Positions 13,711-24,239 of a DNA stretch of 34,016 nt are shown in pieces. Made by a program: the position numbers and the translations under genes. Source of the DNA: Basidiobolus meristosporus CBS 931.73 (taxonomy: Eukaryota > Basidiobolomycota > Basidiobolomycetes > Basidiobolales > Basidiobolaceae); NCBI GenBank assembly GCA_002104905.1, contig MCFE01000809.1, positions 1 to 34,016 on the forward strand, read 5' to 3'. Below the pieces are notes generated by a model. It was given only the letters and a program-made list of their open reading frames with translations. It was not told the DNA's origin and ran no database searches. Position 1 is the first letter of the stretch. Each line of letters starts with the position of its first letter.

Positions 13711-14330
13711 TGATCTCAACCTTCAGCACCTGGACCCATGTCATGGATCTTATCCTTCAGCACCTGGACTCAGGTCCTAGATCACAAGCTTCAGCACCCG
13801 GACCCACATCATGGATCACATCCTTCAGGACCTGGGCCTAGGTCCTAGATCTCAAGCTTCAGCACATGGATCCAGGTTGTAGATCTCAACCTTCAGCACT
13901 TGGATCCAGGTCCCCGGTCATTGTTCTTATCCTTCAACACCTGGACCTACGTCATGGTTATCATTCTTCAGCACCTGGTCCCAGGTCATTATTCTTATTG
14001 TTCAGCACCTGTACCCAGGACCTAGATCTCATCCTTCAGCACCTGGATCCAGGTCATGGCCCTTGTCCTTCAGCGCCTACACCCAGGTCCTAGATCTCAA
14101 ATTTCAGCTCCTGGGCCCAGGTCCTAGATCATATTCTTCAGCTTAAGGTTGTAGAACTCTGCTTTCAGCACTTGGATCCAGGTCCTAAATCTCAGCCTTC
14201 AGCATCTGGACACAGGTCCAAGATATCATCCTTCAGCATGGCTCTTATCCTTCATCACCTGGACCCAGGTCTTAGATCTCAATCTTCAGCACCTGGACAC
14301 AGGTCCTAGATCTCATCCTTCAGCACCTGG

Positions 14331-14942
14331 ACCTAGGTTCTAGGTCTCATCCTTCAACACCTGGTCCCAGGTCCTATATTTAAAGTTTCAGCACCTGCAC
14401 CCAGGACTTAGATCTCATCCTTCAGCACCTGGATCCAGATTATGGCTCTTGTTCTTCAGCACCTACACCCAGGTCCTTGATCTCAGCTTTCAGCACCTGG
14501 GCCCAGGTCCTAGATCTCAAGCTTCAGCACCTGGACCTAGGTTCTAGGTCTCATCCTTCAACACCTGGTCCCAGGTCCTATATTTAAAGTTTCAGCACCT
14601 GCACCCAGGACTTAGATCTCATCCTTCAGCACCTGGATCCAGATTATGGCTCTTGTTCTTCAGCACCTACACCCAGGTCCTTGATCTCAGCTTTCAGCAC
14701 CTGGACACAGGTCCTAGATCTCATCCTTCAGCACCTGGACCTAGGTTCTAGGTCTCATCCTTCAACACCTGGTCCCAGGTCCTATATTTAAAGTTTCAGC
14801 ACCTGCACCCAGGACTTAGATCTCATCCTTCAGCACCTGGATCCAGATTATGGCTCTTGTTCTTCAGCACCTACACCCAGGTCCTTGATCTCAGCTTTCA
14901 GCACCTGGGCCCAGGTCCTAGATCTCAAGCTTCAGCACCTGG
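14331..14942. repeat. Three tandem 204-bp higher-order units
   Basis: The landmark ACCTAGGTTCTAGGTCTCAT occurs at 14331 and 14535 and begins again at 14739, giving a period of exactly 204 bp, which is six 34-bp units. All three copies share the rare variants TATATTTAAAGTTTCAGCAC and GGATCCAGATTATGGCTCTT. Copies of this composite occur singly near 9560, 10880, 11720 and 12460, so the triplication at 14331 looks recent and local. Confidence 0.88.
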
Positions 14943-15220
14943 ACCTAGGTTGTTGATCTCAACCTTCAGCACCTGGACCCATATGATGGATCTCATCCTG
15001 CATTACCTGGACCAGGTTCTAGATCTCAGCTTTCAGCACCTGGACACAGGTCCTAGATCTCAACCTGCAGCACCTGGACCCAGGTCATGGCTCTTATCCT
15101 TCAGCACATACACCCAGGTCCTAGATCTCAACTTTCAGCACCTGGGCCCTGGTCTAAGATCTCAAGCTTCAGCACATGGACTCAGGTCTTTGATCTCAAC
15201 TTTGATCACTTGGGCCTAGA

Positions 15221-15450
15221 TCAAGGATGACAAATCTCATTTAGTAGATCAATATGTGACATGACAACCTCTGGCATCTGGAGCCCAGGTTCTAAGCCTC
15301 TTCTCTTATCTCCCAGACCTAGGTTGTGGATGAAACTCCTCATTTTCTTGAGCAATGTCCAAAATGGGCACCATCAGCACCTGGACCCAGGCCCTAAATC
15401 TCAAATTTATGAACTTGGACAAAGGTCCGGGTTACCAAGATGCAGGTTGT
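15221..15450. repeat. 230-bp island, copy 3
   Basis: Collinear with copy 2 at an offset of exactly 1740 bp at both ends. The 34-bp units before each island are also similar (for example TTCAGCACATGGACTCAGGT before copies 1 and 3). The duplicated segment is therefore larger than the island itself. Confidence 0.9.
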
Positions 15451-16150
15451 AAATCTCAACCTTCAGCACCAGGATCCAGGTCCTTGATCTCAACATTCAG
15501 CACCTGGACCCATGTCATGGATCTTATCCTTCAGCTCCTGGACATGAGTTCTATATCTTATCCTTAAGCACCTGGACACAGGTCCTAGATCTCATCCTTC
15601 AGCACCTGGACCCATGTCATGGATCTTATCCTTCAGGACCTGAACCCAGGCTTTAAATCACCTCCTTCAACACCAGGACCCAGGACATAGATCTCAGCCT
15701 TCAGCACCTGGACCCAGGTTGTAGATCTCAACTTTCAGCACCTAGACCCAGGTCCTAGGTATCATCCTTCAGCACCTGGTCCCAGGTCATGGCTCTTATC
15801 CTTCAGCACCTGGTCCCAGGTTGTGGAGCTTAACCTTTAGCACTTGGTCCCAGGTTGTGGAGCTTAACCTTCAGAACCTGGACCCAGGTCTTAGATCTCA
15901 AGCTTCAGCACCTGGACATGAGTCCTATATCTCATCCTTCAGCACATGGACACAGGTCCTAGATCTCATCCTTCAGCACCTGGACCCAGGTTGTAGACTT
16001 CAACCATCAGCACCTGAACCCAGGTCTTAGATCTCATCCTTCAGCACCTGGACCCAAGTCCTAGATGTTATCCTTCAGATCAATTCAAGTCCTGGATTTC
16101 ATCTTTCAGAACCTGCACCCAGGTCCTAGGTCTCATTCTTCAGCACCAGG

Positions 16151-19100
16151 ACTCTGGTGAAGCTTAACATTAACCCCTTGCACCAGGCATTAGTTAGTGC
16201 ACTCATCACCTGGTCACAGGTCCTGGATGACAACCCTCATTTTTTTGAGCATTATCTAAATGTTCAACTCTCACTACCTGGACCCAGGTCTCAGATCTAC
16301 AATTTGAGCACCTGGACATAGGTCCTGGATATCAGGCTCATTACATTGAGCAATATCTAACATCAAAACTTCAGGCACCTGGAGCCCAAGTGCTGCATCT
16401 TAACTTTAACCCCTTAAACCAGGCCCTAGATATTGTCCTCATCCCCAGGTCTTAGGTCCAGGATTACACCCCTCATTTCATTCAGATATATCCAAAAGTT
16501 CAACTTTTGGCACCTGGACCCAGGCCCTAGATCTTAGCTTTGTGCGCTTGAACACAGGTCCTGGATATCAGGACTCATTAGATTGAGCAATATCCAACAT
16601 AAGAACTTCTGGCCCCTAGAGCCCTATCTTAACCCCCCATCCCCTTGAGCTAGGTCTTAGTTCTTTGCCCTCATCACCTGGTCCAATGACCTGGATAACA
16701 ACCCTCATTTGATTGGGCAATTTCCAAAAGTTCAATTTTCAGCACCTCGACCCAGGTTCCTGATATCAAATTTAAGCCCTTAGACACAGGTCCTGGATAT
16801 CAGGACTCAGTAAATTGCGCAACATCTAATATCAAAACTTCAGGCACTTGGAGACCATGTCCTACATCTTGACTATCATCACCCTCAAACCTGGCTCTAG
16901 CTCTTTGTCCTCATTGCCTAGTTCAAGGTCCTAGATAATAATCCTCACTTCATTCAGCAATGTCAAAAAGTTCAACTCTCAGCACCTGGACCCAAGTCCT
17001 AGACCTCAAACTTGAGCACTTGTACCCAGGTCCTAGATCTCAACTTTCAGTATCTGGACCCAGGTCCTGGATCTAAACTTCCATCAGTTGGACTCAGATC
17101 ATGGATCTTAGCTTGAATTATTATTCCTGGTTCCTGAATTTTAACTCTGATTAAATCTAGAAATATCCAGCATTACAACATTTAACACCCTGAACCCAGA
17201 TGCTACATCTTATATTTGATCACCTGGACCCAGGTTCATGATTTTATCTATTATCACCTATTGCTAGGCCTTAGATATCCACCTTCAACACCTAGACCCT
17301 AGTCCCAGATATCAACTCTTATTTCATTGGGCATTATCCAATTTAATAGTCTCATTACCTGGACCCAGGTTCTATATTCTATGTTTGAACACTTGTACCC
17401 AGGTCCTGGATATCACCCCTGATATCATTGAGCAAAATTCAAGATTTCATCTTTCAGCACCTGGACCCAGGTTCTATATCTTAACATCCACTATTTGGAC
17501 ACGGGGCCTAGATCTTAGCTTGCATTTGTATGCTAAGGTTCTGGGTATCATATTTCATCAAATGAAACAATATCCAACATTACAACTTTTGGTGTCTTGA
17601 GCCCAGGTTTTACATCCCAGCTTTAATTACCTTGAGCCAGGTTCTAGATCTTCACCCTCATCTCCTGGACACAAGACCTATACCTTTAACCTCATCAACT
17701 GGGCCTAGGCCTCAGATCCTTGCCCTTATCACCTAGGCCAAGCTCCTGGATAGCTACTCTCATTCATTAAGTAATGTCAAATGTTTCAACTTTTAACACC
17801 TGGACCCAGGTTCTAGATATCTGCCCTCATCACCTGAGCCCAGGTCCTGTGTGACACCACTCATTTCCTCAAGCAATATCCAAAATTTCAACTTTCAGCA
17901 CCTGGACCCCAGTCCAAGTTCTGAACTCTCATCACTTGGACCCAGGTTCAGGATACCAACTCTGATTAAATTGAGCAATATTTGATATTAGAATATTTAG
18001 CACCGTGAGCCTAGGTCCTACACCTTGTATTTCATCATCTGGACACAGGTTCAAGATCTCTGCTATTATCACCAATAACCAGGACCTAGATATCCACATA
18101 TAGCACCTAGCCCCTGGTCCAAGATATCAGCCCTTATTTCATTCAGCAATACTAAAAGTTTCAACTTTCAGCACCTGGAACCCAGTCCTAATTTTAAGCT
18201 TTCAGCACTTGGACACAGCTCTTGAACATTAGCATGCAGGATCATGCCCAGGTTCTAAATCTTTGCCTTCATCACATGAGTCAGGTTCCTAGACCCTTGC
18301 CCTCATCTTGTGCACTAAGGTCCTGGATGACTATCCTCATTTTGTGGAGCTATATCCAAGGTTTTAACTTTCAGCACCTGGACCCAGGCCCTAGATCTAA
18401 ACTTTCATCACTTGGACCCAGGTCCTGGATCTTAGGTTGCATTAGCATGTCTGGGTTCTGGATATCAACTCTGATTAAACTGAGCAATATTGAATATTTC
18501 ACCTTCTGGCACCTTGAACTCAGGTCCTTCATCTTTACTTTTGTCACCCCAACATAGGTTCGCAATTGTGGCAATTATCACCTATAACCAGGTCCTAGAT
18601 ATCCACCTTCAACACCTTGATCCTAGTCCAGATATCAACCCTTATTTAATAAGCAATATTCAAAATTTCAAATTTCACAAATTGAATATAGGCTTTATAT
18701 ATGACCTTTTATAGCTTAGACCCAGGTCCCACATGTCAAGTTTCATGACCTGGGCTCAGGCTTAAGATATTAGCTATCATCACCTATACTCAGGTACCAG
18801 ATATCTACCTTGAACCCTTTAACCTGGTCCTGGATAGTAGCCCTCATTGTATCTAGTAATATCCCAAACTTTCAGCACCCAGACCCTGGTCCTGTATCTC
18901 AACTTTCATTGCTTGGACCCAGGTCTGGAATCTTAGCTTGCATTACCAAGCTCAGGTTCTAGATACAAAATGTCATTACATTGAGCAATATTCAACAGCT
19001 TGGCTTTTAGCACCTTGAAACCTGGTCTTGTATCTCAGAGTACATATACACAGGTTCAAGATCCTAGCTATGATCATCTAAGCCCAGGTCTTGGATATGA

Positions 19101-20623
19101 AATTTAAGCACCTTAACCCTGTCCTTGATATCAACCGTCATTTTATTGAGTAATATCCACAATGTCAACTTTCAGCTACTTGAACAAGGGTTGTACATAT
19201 CAAATTTTGTCACCTGGACCCCAGCTCAAGATCTTACCTATCATCACAGATGCTCAGATCCTGGATATCTACTTTCAGCACCTTGACATTGGTCTTGAAT
19301 ATTAGCACCTATTGCATTGAGCAATATGCATAATCTTAGCATTACACACCTACACTCCAATTTTAGATCTCACAATATATTACATTGCCTGGGTCTATGA
19401 ATTTCCATTATTATAATTTTCAGCATCTTGACCAAGGTTTCATATCTTAGATTGCAACAAATTGGCTATATCTGGTATATACTTGTTATAATGATCAGTA
19501 TCAAAGATTAAAACTTTCACCACCTTGACAGAGTTATAGATCTGACATTCATCATTGGTACCCAGGTAGATCTGTTGCATTATTATTATGTCCAGAGATG
19601 TGATATTAACTAATATTGAATGGTGCAGTATATAAGATAACTCTTTCTAGTGCCTTGGCCACAGTTGTAAGTCTCAATCTTCCTCACTTGGACCCAGCCC
19701 CTAGATTTAGCTTACATTACTATGTCCAATTCCTGGATACCAAATCTCATTAAATTGAGCAATATCCAACAATTTGGGTTTTAGCACCTTGAGCCCTGGT
19801 CCTACATCTCAACTTTCATCACCTGAGCCCAGGCCTTTCATATCATTAACTTCACTTTGAACCTGTTCCTGGATAATAACCCTTTCAACATTGGGCACTA
19901 TCCAAAATTTCAACTTGCAGCACCTTGACCCTGATCCTAGGCCTCAACTTTGATCACCTCAATCATGGTCCTAGATCTGAATTTTCATCACTTGGACCCA
20001 GGATTTATATCCTAGTTTGCATTACCATGCCCAGGCCCTATATATCAACTCCTTTTAAATTGACCAATATCCAGCACTACAACTTTAATCACCTTGAGTA
20101 AGGTCCTGCATCTTAGCTTTCATTGCCTGAACAATGGTGTCCAATTGCGTCTTTCTTTGCATAAGCCTAGGTCCCTAATATTGACTTTGAGCATCTTCAT
20201 CAAGACCCTAGATTGCCACCTAAGTCCCCTGGTCCTAATCCTGAATATCAACTCTGATTACATAGTGCAATATCTGTTACTACAAACTTAAACAACTGGA
20301 ACCTGGTCCTGGATCTCATCATATATCACCTTTTGCAGGTCTAGGATCTTAAATTTAATGACACTGAGGAATTTTCAAAATTACAATCCTCAGGCTCTTA
20401 ACCAAGGTTCTACATCTTTAATTTCATCACTTTGACTGGGTTATAGAATTCTCTATTAGTTCCAATGAGCAGTATCCAAAATGAAAAATTTCACCACATT
20501 GACAAAGGTTGTAGATCTTGACACTTATCACCTGGACCCAGCCTAATTGTCATTGATAACTATGTGCAGGTCCTGGATATCAACTATCATGGGATGGAGC
20601 AATATACAAGATAATCTTTTTTG
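16151..20623. repeat. Right diverged flank of the satellite array
   Basis: Same organisation as the left flank: imperfect CACCTGGACCCAGGTCCT sub-repeats with a GAGCAATATCCAACAT marker. Markers lie near 16346, 16584, 16815, 17560, 17972, 18480 and 18980. The intervals (about 238, 231, 412, 508 and 500 bp) are near multiples of 34. Divergence grows toward the right end; by 19300-20600 many units are barely recognisable. The array is cut by a copia LTR at 20624 while still in a marker-like block (GGAGCAATATACAAGATAAT). Short open frames here are not supported as genes. Confidence 0.87.
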
Positions 20624-20972
20624 TGTTGTAAGAGTCTTGGAGATATTGGAAGTGATTTGGAGAACAAGTAGATTATGTGGTTTTCACTTAATGATTTATT
20701 GAATGTAAAAGTAGTATTTATACTGTTACATGGTCTTGGCATTACAAACACGTAGAATAGGTTAAGGAAGGTCCCAAGAACATGTGCGCAAAGTTTGGGG
20801 CTGTTTGGACAACTTTGAGAATTTTCATGTTCTGGGTACCTGGTATTTTGGTGAAAATATTCTAAGTAAATCCCGACAAGGAATTTGGACAGTATTCTCT
20901 AGGATTTGAAGGTAATGATCTAAGTGACTAAGTTAGGTGAATATTTAGGTGGAATTACAAATTTTTACAACA
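20624..20972 (-). mobile_element. 3' LTR of the copia element
   Basis: This is a 349-bp LTR with termini TGTTGTAA and TTACAACA. The segment at 29858-30206 is the same LTR in the opposite orientation and exactly the same length, which fixes both ends. On the minus strand the LTR is preceded by GCTGAGTGGAG, a plausible polypurine-type primer for plus-strand synthesis. The 5 bp on the satellite side are TTTTG. The matching target-site copy cannot be tested because the element's other end is lost. Confidence 0.92.
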
Positions 20973-20982
20973 CTCCACTCAG

Positions 20983-21168
20983 CTAAATGTTCATACTGAC
21001 TAGTCCTAATTTTGACCTAAGATATTCAAACTTGTCTCTAGCTAATGGTTTGGTAAATATGTCTGCAATCATTTCATCTGTAGAACAGTAAACTAAGCTA
21101 ACTAAGTTATTCTCTATAGCTTCACGTATGAAATGATGTCTAATATCTATTTGCTTGGTTCTTGAGAT
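20983..21168 (-). pseudogene. Copia RNase H C-terminal tail (out of frame)
   Basis: This frame reads a tail beginning SRTKQIDIRHHFIRE and including DEMIADIFTKPL, the usual C-terminus of copia polyproteins, with a stop just before the LTR. It is out of frame with the RT-RNase H reading frame at 21147-22736. By comparison with the family, some 20-odd residues that normally lie between the two are gone. That segment normally carries the DNQ-type motif with a catalytic aspartate of RNase H. The deletion is inferred from family knowledge rather than from a second copy in the window. Confidence 0.8.
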
Positions 21169-22736
21169 AAACTAATAGGCGTTTTTTGACATAGGCCTAA
21201 ATCTGTAAAGAGTTTTCTTAACCACATTGCTTCTTTTGTAGCTTCACAGGCTGCCATATACTCTGCCTCTGTAGTAGAAAGTGCTACGGTTGGTTGCTTT
21301 CTTGAATTCCATGAAATTGCTCCTTTACAGTAACAAAAGGTGCATCCTGTGGTGGATCTTCTGTCTTCCAAATTTTGTCCCCAATCTGCATCAGAGTATC
21401 CCACAAGATCTTGTTCTGAGTCTTTATAAGTGTATCTTAAGCAGATATCAGCAGTTCCTTTTAGGTATCTAAAAATCCGCTTAACTGCTGCAATATGATC
21501 AGATCCATAGTTCTGATTATGTTGGCTGACAACTCCCACTGAATATGAGATATTGGGACGTGTTCCAAGCTTGATATACATCAGACTGCCGACCATAAAT
21601 TGATAAGGAAAGTCAGGGCTTTCAGATGGCACCAAGCTCTCTTGATTTGGTTGAGTTTTGATCAAGTTAAGGTTTGTCTCCATTGGGGTAGCTGCCGGTT
21701 TACAGTCTTCCATTTGGTACTTCTTGAGTATATCTTGAATATACTTGGATTGGCTTAGGGTAATAGTCTGGGTACTTCTGTCTATGGAGAACTTAATCCC
21801 TAAGTAGTAACTAAGTTCTCCTAAATCAGACATCTTGAACTCCTTAGATAGGCTGGATTTAGTCTCTTCCAATGTTTCTAGGTTATTGGCGGCTATAATA
21901 AGATCATCCACATATAGAGCTAATAGAACTGGATTTGCTCTATCTGGCTTATAGTATATACTATAGTCAGCATTACTCCTTTTGAAACTCAAAGATTCCC
22001 AATAAGAATCTATCTTGCAATTCCAGGCTCTTGGTGAGTGTTTGAGACCATATAGTGACTTTTTAAGCTTGCAGACCAAATGGGGGTTATTTTGGTCAAC
22101 AAACCCATCAGGCTGGTCCATATACACGTCCTCATCAAGTTCTCCATTCAAAAATGCAGTTTTTACATCCATTTGATGAATAAAAAACTTATATTTGGCT
22201 GCAATAGCCAATATTAATCTGATGGAATTAAACTTGGCTACCGGTGCAAAGGTCTCAGTATAGTTAAGTCCTTTTGTTTGAGAGTATCCTTTGGCTACAA
22301 GCCTTGCTTTGTATCTTTCAATTGTGCCATCAGCCTTGTATTTTGTCTTGAAGACCCATCTGCTTCCAATTGATTTTTGCTTGATTGGTAATTTGACTAA
22401 GTCCCAAGTTTGATTTTCCATCAGGGCCTGATATTCCTCAGTCATTGCAGATCTCCAAAACTTTGTCTGAGGGCTATTTAGGGCCTCTTTTACAGTCTGG
22501 GGTTCATCAATATGGACTGAATAGGCATAGGCTAAGTTTGTACCATCATTGATATAGTAATTTGGGCTATTTCTTGTCCGATTTGATCTCCGGGCATTTG
22601 ATACTGGAATGATCACTTCTGGGATATTCCTGGGCACTGATTCTGGCTGAACCACGGTTGTAGAGTTCTCTGGAGTGAAAAAATTTTCATTGTTTTGCTC
22701 TGATTCAATCCTGACAATTGGTGGACTTGAGATCAA
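21147..22736 (-). pseudogene. Copia reverse transcriptase-RNase H
   Basis: This is a 529-codon open stretch, the longest in the window. From the N-terminus it has a variable linker (~1-70), then the copia RT start (WRSAMTEEYQALMENQTWDL, SRWVFKTKYKADG, RYKARLVAKGYSQ, ETFAPVAKFNSIR), MDVKTAFLNGELDEDVYM, LKKSLYGLKHSPRAW and the catalytic YVDD box (plus coordinates around 21905-21917), followed by LGELSYYLGI. RNase H follows with GYSDADWG, RRSTTG and STTEAEYMA. The product would copy the element's RNA into DNA in cytoplasmic particles. It is part of a polyprotein and not a free gene: the listed start is only the first ATG after a frameshift. The C-terminus goes out of frame near 21168 with loss of part of RNase H. 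Confidence 0.93.
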
Positions 22737-23190
22737 ATTTTGTCATCATCTGATGTCATTTTTTGTGAAAATTTTGAATTTTCATCAAACAACACATCCC
22801 TGGACTTGATAAGCTTCTTTGCTTTGGTATTGTAGAGTCTGTATGCCTTACTCTCAGTGCAGTAGCCCAAAAATATGCATTTTACACTTTTTGGCTCAAA
22901 TTTTGACTGATTTCCGGCCAGTTTTTTGCCATATGCTGTACACCCAAATATTCTTAGATGTTCTGCACTTGGTCTGTATTCATACCATGCTTCAAATGGA
23001 GTAGAATCACAAAGTATTCTGTTATAACTCCTATTTTAATATATACAGCAGTGGCAACTGATTCCGCCCAAAAATCATAGGATAATTTTTGATCATGGAT
23101 CATAGATCTTGCCTTATCAATTATTGATCTGTTAGCTTGTTCTGCTACTCCATTTTGCTGTGGGGAGTATGGTACAGTAGTCTCTTGTTT
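22737..23190 (-). pseudogene. Copia integrase C-terminal half and linker, frameshifted
   Basis: Two overlapping frames carry recognisable integrase sequence. One has PYSPQQNGVAEQANR, whose E is expected to be the third catalytic acid of the DDE core, then KARSMIHDQKLSYDFWAESV. The second, after a shift near 23020, has DSTPFEAWYEYRPSAEHLRI, FGCTAYGK and KSVKCIFLGY, typical of copia integrase C-termini, continuing toward the RT linker. At least two frameshifts separate this piece from its neighbours, near 23185 and 23020, with a further break near 22737. Confidence 0.82.
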
Positions 23191-24232
23191 ATCCCATGAA
23201 TTTTGCAGAAGTGGATGAAGAGTTTTGAGGTATATTCTCCACCATTGTCAGAGCGTATTTTCTTGATTTTTTCACCAGTTTCTCTCTCCACCATGGCTTT
23301 AAACTCCCTGAGCTTAGACAGAGCTTCTTCCTTTCTCTCCATGAAGTAGACCCATGTGTATCTTGTATAATCATCAATAAAAGTGATTAAATACTTCATC
23401 CCACCTAAGGATAAATTTTGCATAGATCCACACACATCTGAGTGAATTAGATCTAATTTTTTCTTAGTTTTGATTAACCCAGAGCTCTTGAACGGTTGTC
23501 TGGCTTGTTTCCCATATATGCAGGCTTCACAGTGCTCCAATCTAGCTGGGGGATCAATTTTCACTCCAGAAGTTAGCTGATCTTTGATCATTTTACCCAA
23601 ATAATCAAAATTGATGTGTCCAAATCTCCTGTGCCAAAGCATTGGTGTTTCTTCATATAAGTTACTTATATTGGCTTCCAGATATGATGGAATATAAGTC
23701 AACTTGTATAGATTCTGATCTCTGATGCCCGAAGCAATATGAGCACCATTTTGATCAGTGATCCTGCATCCAGAATTGTCAAAACTGAAACTGAGTCCTT
23801 CTGCTGTGGCCTTGCTTACAGAGAGTAGGTTTTTGGCTATTTCTGGCACATAGAGTACTTCTTTAGAGGTCATTGTATGGCTTCCTTCACTGCTTCCAAG
23901 GTTTACTTGGATAGTTCCTTCTCCCACTGCATCAAGTGTTCTATTGTCACCCATGAAAACCTTCTTATTTGGAATTTCTTGATATAGGGTAAAAAGTTCT
24001 TTTTGGTGTGTAAAGTGTTGAGAAGCTCCAGAGTCAATATACCACATCTGAGAATCCTTGTTTGTGGTCATATTTAGTGCAGATATGAATAGTCTATCTT
24101 CAGTTGTTGCAGCTTTTCCATATTCAGGCTTCTTTTGCTGATAATCTCTCTTTTTGAGACACCGGTCTGATGTGTGTCCTTTCTTTTGCAGTAGTTGCAA
24201 AATAGGTTGCTGTTGCCTTTGTAGGGTCCATC
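23145..24232 (-). pseudogene. Copia Gag end, protease and integrase N-terminal part
   Basis: A Gag zinc knuckle (C-N-Y-C-K-R-K-G-H-T-S-D-R-C, pattern CX2CX4HX4C) lies at about 24170-24215 and is split by a one-base frameshift. The aspartic protease follows with WYIDSGASQHFTH (active-site DSG). Integrase then has its HHCC zinc domain (LWHRRFGH, later HCEACIYGKQ), the first catalytic D in LIHSDVCG and the second in RSDNGGEYTS. The protease would mature the polyprotein; integrase would insert the cDNA. The frame fails near 23185, just before the third catalytic acid. Upstream Gag sequence is absent because of the breakpoint at about 24232. Confidence 0.9.
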
Positions 24233-24239
24233 AATCAAC

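Larger units (their letters stand above)
8861..16150. repeat. Core satellite array with 34-bp unit
   Basis: On the order of 200 tandem copies (span divided by 34) of a unit with core CAGCACCTGGACCCAGGTCC followed by TAGATCTCAA and CCTT. This is the most regular part of the domain. Each unit carries the inverted repeat ACCTGG-NN-CCAGGT. The common variants with GATC or GGCC in the centre are perfect 14-bp palindromes. Units also tend to contain AGATCT and the E-box-like CACCTG. The plus strand is C-rich relative to G. Open frames of up to 200 codons (11842-12444) encode only a ~34-residue periodic peptide that reads three successive units in three frames, and they are judged spurious. Confidence 0.95.
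20624..24232 (-). mobile_element. 5'-truncated Ty1/copia retrotransposon
   Basis: Read on the minus strand, the order is Gag zinc knuckle, protease, integrase, reverse transcriptase, RNase H, then the 3' LTR. Integrase before reverse transcriptase defines the copia (Pseudoviridae) order. Everything upstream of the Gag zinc knuckle, including the 5' LTR and primer-binding site, is missing: the sequence changes at about 24232 into a plus-strand gypsy element. Reading frames are broken several times, so the copy is dead. Its left LTR directly abuts the satellite. Confidence 0.92.

Noticed and set aside
8861-16150. CRISPR-like array because of regular short repeats
   Set aside because: There are no unique spacers between repeats: the whole unit is repeated, and the surroundings are eukaryotic retrotransposons with no cas genes.
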